A stretch of 9,909 nucleotides of DNA from JAGMDK01 sp023128695 (GTDB taxonomy: Bacteria > Planctomycetota > Phycisphaerae > UBA1845 > Fen-1342), in assembly GCA_030628805.1 (NCBI GenBank), contig DAOVQG010000178.1:1-9909 (forward strand). Direction: 5' to 3'. Position 1 is the first letter of the stretch, and each line of letters starts with the position of its first letter. Below the pieces are notes generated by a model. That model ran no database searches. It worked only from the letters and a program-made list of their open reading frames with translations, and was not told the DNA's origin. Shown here in pieces: positions 5,576 through 9,909 of this stretch. A program made the position numbers and the translations under genes.

Positions 5576-7354
5576 CTAACGCGATTCCTGGAGTTTCTTT
5601 TTGATCGCTTCCAGACGCGAACTCAGATCGGGGTCGCGCTGCGGATCGAAGCGGTCGTTCCGCTTGAAAATATATACAGTCCCGAAGCGGGCGATGTCTT
5701 GCACGAGGGTGTAGTTCTCGTCCATCCACTCATCCAGCGCGGTCCACACCGGCCACGCCCGCTTGGGATCCCGACCGTGCAAACCGAAAAAGTCCTCCGA
5801 GGACATGATGAGCAGGACCGGCGGGTCATCCCGCAGGGTCTGTTCCAGCTCACCGGCGATGTCAGCGGCTTCCTTCCGCCCCCGCACTTGCCCGATCTTC
5901 TCGGTCGTGGTGTAGCGCGAGACGTTCACCCGCCGGGAGTGGAGATACACGCCCGGCATATACCCCAGGCACTGGATTTTGTCCTCCGGCTCCGAGAGGG
6001 CGATCACCGCGTCGCCCACGGCTTCCCAGCGGGCCGGTTTGTACTCCCCGATGCCGGGCGTCCCGGGCTCGTGCCAACCGGCTTTCAACATCCACGGGTC
6101 GATGCGGGCCACCCAGACCTTGGAGACCTCCTCAAACTGCAACCGCACGGATTCATAGGAGAAATAGGCCATGATGATGAACGCCACCGTTACCCACGCC
6201 CGCTGTTGCAAACGCCGCAGAAGCTTCGTTTCCGCCCGCAGCACGTTGACCAGATAGGTCGCCATCAATAGCAACGGCGGAATGCTCGGGACGAGGTAGT
6301 GCCGGAAGCCGTGGGGACTGAGCAGGGCGCCGTAGAACGCGACCAGGAACCACATGGTGAATAGCAGGAAGTGTCGCGGGCAGACCGGGCGCAGAGCCAA
6401 CAGCGGCTTTTCAATTTCCGGCGGTCGGTATTGCGGGCGCAGCCACCACAGAAAGGCGTGGATCGCGGCGGCCACCGCCATCAAGAGCGGCAGCAGCAGG
6501 ATTGGCCGGACGTGCTCGCGGAGCAGGAACCAATTGACCAGGTTGTACGGGAAACGGCTGGTGCCGGCTGTGAAGTAAGCCTGGTTGAAGCCGAAAGTAG
6601 CATAGATCGCATCGGAAAGAGCTCCCTGCCAGGCGAGATAACACGCGGCCAGTGCCACGCTGGTGCATGCGCCGCCGAGCAGCAGCAGGCAGCGTTTCAG
6701 GCCCGTGCGGACCGTCAACTGGTGCACAATGACCAGGATGATGGTATGTAAGCCCATGCATCCCCAGCCTGTCAGCCCCACCTGTTTGAATAAAAACGCC
6801 AATCCGCAGAAGACGCCGGCGCAGTACCACTTCCACCAGCGGTCGCGCGCGAAGCCGCGCATGTAGAACGCGACGGCGACGAGCTCGCAGGCGACGAGAA
6901 AGGTCTCCGTGCGGTTGGTTCCTCCAGTGTAGAAGCCATGGGTCAGGAAGAAGCTGAGCAGGATGGTGCCGAGCGCCGCCGCTCCGCGATGGTACACCGA
7001 TGACCCGACGATGAAGAACGCCGCGTGGGCCACGATCAGCGCCACGACACACATCGCAATGACCCCGAAATAGCTGTCGTGGCCGACCAACATGCCGACG
7101 GCGTTGATCCAGTAGATGCCCGGCGGCTTGTTGTCCCACACGTCGAGGTAGACGGCCGCGCCGTGGGCGATGCGCCAGCCGAAGTAGCCGAACATCTGAT
7201 CGTCCACGACGTCGACGCGCCAATAGGCGATGATCTGGCAAACCACGATCAACGGCACGATCGTGACCACCATGACGAGGATCAGAATCCACAGCGTCGT
7301 CCCCGGCGGGCGGCCGGTTTCGGAGGTCTTCGGTGTGTTTCCGGTGGAGATCAT
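5576..7354 (-). CDS. Polytopic membrane glycosyltransferase (GT39/ArnT-like)
   Basis: The 592-residue protein has about ten hydrophobic segments in its first 400 residues (starting near 20-43) and a soluble C-terminal part from about 405. Family marks of the GT39/PMT and ArnT-type C-class transferases are visible in the first outside loop: VDVVDDQMFGY (47-57) with Asp51/Asp52, then DVWDNKPPGIYW (71-82), a conserved KPP-containing motif. NRTE (147-150) and GFRHYLVPSIPP (349-360) follow at expected places. Such enzymes transfer a sugar from a polyprenyl-phosphate donor to a protein or lipid outside the membrane; the acceptor here is unknown. The ATG overlaps the stop of the superoxide dismutase gene as ATGA with no Shine-Dalgarno sequence of its own, so translation is probably coupled. 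A tandem-repeat element lies just after its stop. Confidence 0.88.
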   Translation of the reverse strand: MISTGNTPKTSETGRPPGTTLWILILVMVVTIVPLIVVCQIIAYWRVDVVDDQMFGYFGWRIAHGAAVYLDVWDNKPPGIYWINAVGMLVGHDSYFGVIAMCVVALIVAHAAFFIVGSSVYHRGAAALGTILLSFFLTHGFYTGGTNRTETFLVACELVAVAFYMRGFARDRWWKWYCAGVFCGLAFLFKQVGLTGWGCMGLHTIILVIVHQLTVRTGLKRCLLLLGGACTSVALAACYLAWQGALSDAIYATFGFNQAYFTAGTSRFPYNLVNWFLLREHVRPILLLPLLMAVAAAIHAFLWWLRPQYRPPEIEKPLLALRPVCPRHFLLFTMWFLVAFYGALLSPHGFRHYLVPSIPPLLLMATYLVNVLRAETKLLRRLQQRAWVTVAFIIMAYFSYESVRLQFEEVSKVWVARIDPWMLKAGWHEPGTPGIGEYKPARWEAVGDAVIALSEPEDKIQCLGYMPGVYLHSRRVNVSRYTTTEKIGQVRGRKEAADIAGELEQTLRDDPPVLLIMSSEDFFGLHGRDPKRAWPVWTALDEWMDENYTLVQDIARFGTVYIFKRNDRFDPQRDPDLSSRLEAIKKKLQESR

Positions 7355-8103
7355 GAGTTAAGAGTAGCGAGTTGTAGGGCGATTTGCAGCCGCTCCTCGA
7401 CGCTCGCCCAGTTGATCACTTCCATGAACGCTTTGATGAATTCGGTCCGTCTGTTCTGATATTGCAGATAGTAGGCGTGCTCCCAAACGTCCAACGCCAA
7501 CAGCGGCACGGCTCCCCAGACACCCAGGTTCTGGTGCTTTTCGGCCTGGAGCACGAGCAGACGCTGGGCGGTCGGCTCGTAGACCAGCACGCCCCAGCCG
7601 CTGCCCTGCACCTGCTTGGCGACGGCTGCCAAGTTCGCCCGGAAGGCATCGAACGAACCGAAGTCGCGTTTGATCATCTTGCCGGCGTCACTGTCGGACG
7701 GAGGATCGCCGCCGCCGTCTTTGGTCATGCTGCTGAAGAAGAGCGTGTGCAGCAAGTGACCTGAAAGCGTGAAGGCGAGCTGGTCGGTGACGGCCCGCAC
7801 GCGCTTGATGGACTCGCCCCCGCCGTGCCGGACGGCCTCCAGCTCGGCGACGGCCGCATTGGCCCCGCGTACGTAACCCGCGTGATGCACGTCATGGTGC
7901 AGCTTCATGGTTTGGACGTCAAGGAACGGCTCCAGGTCGGCGTAGCCGTAGGGCAAAGGCGGCAGCCGGTACGGACCGCCATCTTCGTTGGCACTCGTCT
8001 GTGGTACAGTCTGCTGTCCGAGTGCCAGTCCCGGCCCTAGCGCCATCCACCCCCCGACCAGGGCCGCCGACCCGAGCATCTCTCGCCGTGAGATTGAGGA
8101 CAT
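7351..8103 (-). CDS. Fe/Mn superoxide dismutase with Tat-type signal peptide
   Basis: This enzyme converts superoxide to hydrogen peroxide and oxygen. The metal ligands of the Fe/Mn family are all present: His69 in MKLHHDVHH, His119 in SGHLLHTLFF, and Asp205 and His209 in LDVWEHAYYLQYQNRR. EKHQN (188-192) has a His where E. coli Mn-SOD has its second-shell Gln, as in some Fe or metal-flexible enzymes, so the metal cannot be assigned. The first 30 or so residues, absent from cytoplasmic SODs, hold SRREML followed by a hydrophobic stretch and ALGQ, which fits a Tat signal peptide and export of the folded enzyme. The ATG follows AAGGA by about 9 bases. Its stop overlaps the glycosyltransferase start (ATGA), marking a two-gene operon. 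It is named only as a SOD; sodA versus sodB is not decided. Confidence 0.95.
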   Translation of the reverse strand: MSSISRREMLGSAALVGGWMALGPGLALGQQTVPQTSANEDGGPYRLPPLPYGYADLEPFLDVQTMKLHHDVHHAGYVRGANAAVAELEAVRHGGGESIKRVRAVTDQLAFTLSGHLLHTLFFSSMTKDGGGDPPSDSDAGKMIKRDFGSFDAFRANLAAVAKQVQGSGWGVLVYEPTAQRLLVLQAEKHQNLGVWGAVPLLALDVWEHAYYLQYQNRRTEFIKAFMEVINWASVEERLQIALQLATLNS

Positions 8104-8127
8104 TACGTTGTTTCCTTATCAATTAGT

Positions 8128-8155
8128 GTTATGTCACACCTCATTTTTCGGGCAA
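8128..8155 (-). promoter_or_regulatory. Weak candidate promoter for the sod gene
   Basis: On the minus strand TTGCCC (8150-8155) and CATAAC (8128-8133) are 16 bases apart and lie about 25-50 bases before the sod start. Each matches the sigma-70 consensus at four of six positions. This is a weak match and planctomycete promoters are poorly defined, so it is only a candidate. Confidence 0.2.
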
Positions 8156-8165
8156 AGCGTTGGCT

Positions 8166-8239
8166 GTGTGCCACTGCTCTTGAGCAGTGCTCAGGCAAGT
8201 GCCGGTCAGATAAGGCACTGCTCAAGAGCAGTGGCACAC
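8166..8239. repeat. Perfect 25-bp inverted repeat made of self-palindromic arms
   Basis: The arms 8166-8190 and 8215-8239 are exact reverse complements with a 24-base spacer. Each arm is itself a hairpin: CACTGCTC with loop TT and GAGCAGTG, preceded by TGTGC. The pair can thus form two small hairpins or one long stem. It lies between the cupin stop and the sod promoter region, and may separate their transcripts. The TGTG-CAC start and GTG end resemble the hairpins at 4939-4963 and 9723-9747. Confidence 0.92.
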
Positions 8240-8316
8240 TTTCTCATCAACGCGCTCCCCATCAATTAACCGTTGGCAGAACACTACTAACTTTTCAGAC
8301 GCACCTTTTCACTTCA

Positions 8317-8667
8317 TCACGTACAGTCCCGCGGCGCGGGGATCAGGCAGATGAATCGCAACGGCTCGTCGCCGACGTTCTGAAACTGATGTTTCTCGTT
8401 CGGCGGTATCCAGACTACGTCGCTGGGCCGGCAGGGATGATCGCCTCTTTCGCTTTTGACCAGGCCCCGCCCACTGAGGATCAACACCTCATGCTCGTAA
8501 TCATGCGCATGGTGCGGCGTACAGCCACCGGGCTCGACCTCGAACTGTCGCATGTGAAAGACAGCGGCCCCGTCGTCCGGACCGATCAGCATTCGCATCC
8601 GCACCCCCTTGGCCCCCGGCAACGTAACCGGATTCTGCTCGTGTTCGGTAATCGGCTTGATTTTCAT
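8317..8667 (-). CDS. Small single-domain cupin protein
   Basis: The 116-residue protein is a single beta-barrel cupin. Motif 1 is PGGCTPHHAHDYEHEVLILS (46-65), with His53, His55 and Glu60 as likely metal ligands. Motif 2 is WIPPNEKHQFQN (86-97), with His93 as the fourth ligand and Asn97. Single-domain cupins of this size bind a metal or small ligand and have varied roles (isomerases, dioxygenases, sensors), so no substrate can be given. The protein is cytoplasmic, with no signal peptide. The ATG has no Shine-Dalgarno sequence; directly upstream is a short direct repeat, AGCTTTCAGC at 8673-8682 and 8687-8696. It is on the same strand as ndk upstream and sod downstream, but repeat-filled gaps on both sides suggest separate transcription. 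Confidence 0.9.
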   Translation of the reverse strand: MKIKPITEHEQNPVTLPGAKGVRMRMLIGPDDGAAVFHMRQFEVEPGGCTPHHAHDYEHEVLILSGRGLVKSERGDHPCRPSDVVWIPPNEKHQFQNVGDEPLRFICLIPAPRDCT

Positions 8668-8701
8668 AAAGAAGCTTTCAGCTCTCAGCTTTCAGCAGTC
8701 A

Positions 8702-8791
8702 GCGGTTAATCTTGTAGCGGCCGGGCTCCGTACCGGCCGAAGAGCCGCGGTTAATCTTGTAGCGGCCGGGCTCCGTACCGGCCGAAGAGCC
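8702..8791. repeat. 45-bp tandem duplication containing a hairpin
   Basis: Units 8702-8746 and 8747-8791 are identical, and four bases of a third copy (GCGG) follow. Each unit contains a hairpin: CGGCCGG, an 8-base loop GCTCCGTA, then CCGGCCG (first copy 8718-8739). The same 26-base core occurs on the minus strand at 8904-8929 with one loop change, and in a diverged form at 9696-9721. Confidence 0.92.
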
Positions 8792-8981
8792 GCGGACTTT
8801 AGTCCGCGCGGGCTAAAGCCCTTGCTGTTACCCACATTTGTGGGAATCGCCTTGCAGGGGCCAATGATGCTGGTGCCATTTCCGGTCAGAGGCTTTCGCG
8901 CGACGGCCGGTACGGGGCCCGGCCGCTACATACAACTCAGAAAATGTGGGTAATAGCAAGGGCTGAAGCCCGCGGCTCTTC
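8784..8981. repeat. Long imperfect inverted repeat with nested hairpins
   Basis: Left-arm segments 8784-8795 and 8810-8839 pair with the right arm 8942-8981; 27 of 30 bases match in the longer block and all 12 in the shorter. The left arm alone carries an extra 14 bases (8796-8809) that complete a hairpin CGCGGACT, loop TT, AGTCCGCG (8791-8808). Two further small hairpins follow at 8810-8821 and 8831-8844. The loop of the large structure carries the inverted copy 8904-8929, complementary to the hairpins of the tandem unit just outside it. Confidence 0.85.
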
Positions 8982-9005
8982 AATAGAGGTTCGGGGGTTG
9001 CCGCT

Positions 9006-9062
9006 GGTGCGAGATTCCTATCTTGCACCGCTGGCGTGGGGCCAAGAAAGGATTCTCGGCCC
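9006..9062. repeat. Twin hairpins, the same element in opposite orientation
   Basis: Hairpin A (9006-9029, plus strand) is GGTGCGAGAT, loop TCCT, ATCTTGCACC. Hairpin B (9039-9062), read on the minus strand, is GGGCCGAGAA, loop TCCT, TTCTTGGCCC. Both have 10-bp stems with a G-T pair at position 6 and the same loop. They lie about 25 bases past the ndk stop, and B in its wobble-paired orientation is on the ndk transcript, so it may act as a terminator or 3' stabiliser; no T-run is seen. Confidence 0.8.
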
Positions 9063-9068
9063 AGCGAA

Positions 9069-9098
9069 CTTTTCACTTTGCTCTTTTCACTTTTCACT
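9069..9098. repeat. CTTTTCACT direct repeats at the ndk stop
   Basis: CTTTTCACT occurs at 9069-9077, 9083-9091 and 9090-9098. The ndk stop codon (9087-9089) and the last codons of ndk lie in the array, so the end of the reading frame is repeat-derived. Confidence 0.75.
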
Positions 9099-9542
9099 AG
9101 TAATCCACCGATCCGTGACGCGCTTGTAGCCGACGATTTCGTCGGGCTTGAAGAACAGCTCGATTTCCATCTTGGCCGTCTCGGGGCTGTCGCTGGCATG
9201 GACCAGGTTGTATTGCTGGTCGAGTCCGAAATCGCCGCGGATGGTGCCGGGCGCCGCCTCCTGACCGTGGGTCGCGCCGAGGAGCCGGCGGACGACCGCG
9301 ATCGACCCGGGGCCTTCGAGCACGCCGACGATCACCGGGCCGGCGGTCATGAACTCCACCAGCGAGTCGTAAAACGGCCGCCCCTTGTGTACCTCGTAGT
9401 GCCGTTCGACCAGCGCCCGCGGCGACTGCTGCAATTTCAGAGCGGCGATCCGCAGGCCCTTGTCCTCGAACCGCGTCAAGATGCGGCCCACCAGGTTGCG
9501 GTTCATCGCGTCCGGCTTGAAGATGATCAACGTCCGTTCCAT
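9087..9542 (-). CDS. ndk: Nucleoside diphosphate kinase
   Basis: Ndk passes the terminal phosphate of ATP through a phospho-histidine to other (d)NDPs, balancing nucleotide pools in the cytoplasm. The 151-residue protein opens with MERTLIIFKPDAM, with Lys9 in the expected nucleotide-binding place, and has the active-site motif NLVHASDSPETA (112-123) with catalytic His115. RGDFG (102-106) is also typical. The usual family motif is HGSDS, so Ala116 replaces the common Gly, a tolerated change. Length is close to the bacterial norm of about 140. I chose the ATG at 9540-9542 because GGGAG lies 5 bases before it; an in-frame TTG at 9554 would add only four residues. The last residues (TSEK) and the stop come from a CTTTTCACT repeat. 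Confidence 0.96.
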   Translation of the reverse strand: MERTLIIFKPDAMNRNLVGRILTRFEDKGLRIAALKLQQSPRALVERHYEVHKGRPFYDSLVEFMTAGPVIVGVLEGPGSIAVVRRLLGATHGQEAAPGTIRGDFGLDQQYNLVHASDSPETAKMEIELFFKPDEIVGYKRVTDRWITSEK

Positions 9543-9619
9543 CCGCGCTCCCAAAGAGGTATCCTCAGTTTCGTCGAATTGTAGCGTCCGTATGGGAATG
9601 TGAGTAGCGAGTTAATTGT

Positions 9620-9661
9620 GGGGAGTGAGGATCGAGGAGTGAGGAGTGAGGAGTGAAGAGT
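9620..9661. repeat. 7-bp tandem array (GAGGAGT), about six units
   Basis: Three perfect GAGGAGT units (9634-9654) are flanked by diverged ones: GGGGAGT and GAGGATC before, GAAGAGT after. The array is about 80 bases upstream of the ndk start, in its presumed 5' region, and is purine-rich on the plus strand. Confidence 0.85.
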
Positions 9662-9695
9662 GAGTTAAGAGATAGCAGTCCGCCGTAAAAGTCAC

Positions 9696-9747
9696 GTAGC
9701 GTTCGGGCTCCGTACCGGACGACCACCGGCTGGAAGCCGGTGCCACA
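9696..9747. repeat. Two adjacent dispersed hairpin copies
   Basis: At 9696-9721 lies a diverged copy of the hairpin of the 45-bp unit: stem CGTTCGG / CCGGACG with the same loop GCTCCGTA. At 9723-9747, read on the minus strand, lies a copy of the 4939-4963 hairpin with stem CACCGGCT / AGCCGGTG and loop TCC. They lie between ndk and the transposase fragment, close to where the end of the insertion sequence would be expected. Confidence 0.8.
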
Positions 9748-9780
9748 CTCGGAGAAGAGCATTTTCCGGTAACTGAATCT

Positions 9781-9909
9781 CTAGTTGTCTCCGGTCACTA
9801 ACTCCTGGTAACACATGTGTTTACCCGTTACGGCCGCGACAAGGAGCCGGTCGAAGAGGTTCGCCTCCAGCCACCGGCGATTCGCTCGATAGACAAACTC
9901 CGCCAGATA
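9781..9909 (-). CDS. IS1595-type transposase, C-terminal fragment cut by window edge
   Basis: The minus-strand frame runs off the right end of the window and stops at TAG 9781-9783, giving 42 residues. It begins YLAEFVYRANRR and continues LFDRLLVAAV, then CYQELVTGDN at the end. The pattern Y-L-x-E-F-x-(F/Y)-R-x-N-R-R, a leucine-rich helix, then a Y-x-x-L tail is how DDE transposases of the IS1595 (ISXO2-like) group end. The catalytic residues would lie outside the window. The part seen is intact, but whether the whole gene is functional cannot be told. The insertion end should lie between the stop and the hairpin copies ending at 9747; I could not identify a terminal inverted repeat without the other end. 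Confidence 0.7.
   Translation of the reverse strand, partial: YLAEFVYRANRRWLEANLFDRLLVAAVTGKHMCYQELVTGDN

Larger units (their letters stand above)
8668..9086. other. 419-bp gap without a gene, almost all repeats
   Basis: No credible coding region is seen. The open frames here on both strands translate repeats (for example VAAGLRTGRRA twice). From left to right: a 10-base direct repeat AGCTTTCAGC (8673-8682, 8687-8696), a 45-bp tandem duplication (8702-8791), a long inverted repeat (8784-8839 with 8942-8981) enclosing an inverted hairpin copy (8904-8929), twin hairpins (9006-9062), and CTTTTCACT direct repeats that run into the ndk stop. Only about 8845-8903 has no obvious repeat structure. 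Confidence 0.75.

Noticed and set aside
5379..5729. Minus-strand frame of 116 residues with GEAPAEP and SGSGSAGAAQRE repeats
   Set aside because: It overlaps the end of the glycosyltransferase gene in another frame and then translates the 14-bp tandem array; it is a repeat artefact.
6411..7292. Minus-strand frame of 293 residues inside the glycosyltransferase gene
   Set aside because: Arg-rich shadow of a membrane protein gene in a shifted frame, with no domain recognised.
8609..8953. Plus-strand frame with VAAGLRTGRRA repeats
   Set aside because: Translates the 45-bp tandem duplication and nested palindromes, with no ribosome binding site.

Overview
The window looks like chromosomal DNA of a planctomycete (Planctomycetota) or a close relative. 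The reasons are a GC-rich composition, ordinary housekeeping genes separated by gaps full of short palindromic repeats, and repeat strings I associate from memory with planctomycete genomes (for example a hairpin that translates as GEAPAEP-type peptide). No sequence search could be run, so the taxonomy is an inference.

Layout. On the minus strand at the left are a conserved hypothetical protein (171-704) and a membrane-anchored PIN-TRAM protein of the YacL type (1183-2265). Divergent from these, on the plus strand, are an exported TPR protein with an HELTH zinc-protease motif (2358-4241; the start may be 2475) and, 4 bases later, an AlkA-like DNA glycosylase (4246-4920). The rest is on the minus strand, read right to left: a C-terminal fragment of an IS1595-type transposase (9781-9909), nucleoside diphosphate kinase (9087-9542), a small cupin (8317-8667), a Tat-exported Fe/Mn superoxide dismutase (7351-8103), a GT39-like membrane glycosyltransferase (5576-7354) and holo-ACP synthase (4934-5341). 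The sod stop and the glycosyltransferase start overlap as ATGA, so these two are probably translated together.

The genes do not form one pathway. Themes are nucleotide and DNA maintenance (ndk, alkA-like), lipid cofactor activation (acpS), envelope glycosylation and oxidative defence (GT39, exported SOD), and nucleic-acid binding at the membrane (PIN-TRAM).

The most interesting material is between the genes. At least five hairpin families recur. Where two copies of a family can be compared, several stem differences are paired, so that the hairpin is kept while its sequence changes. In at least two places a piece of one hairpin arm has expanded into a perfect tandem array (18 bp x3, 14 bp x6), and a 45-bp unit containing another hairpin is duplicated. 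The repeats reach into or next to gene ends: they supply the last residues of acpS and ndk, and they create false N-terminal extensions on two reading frames.
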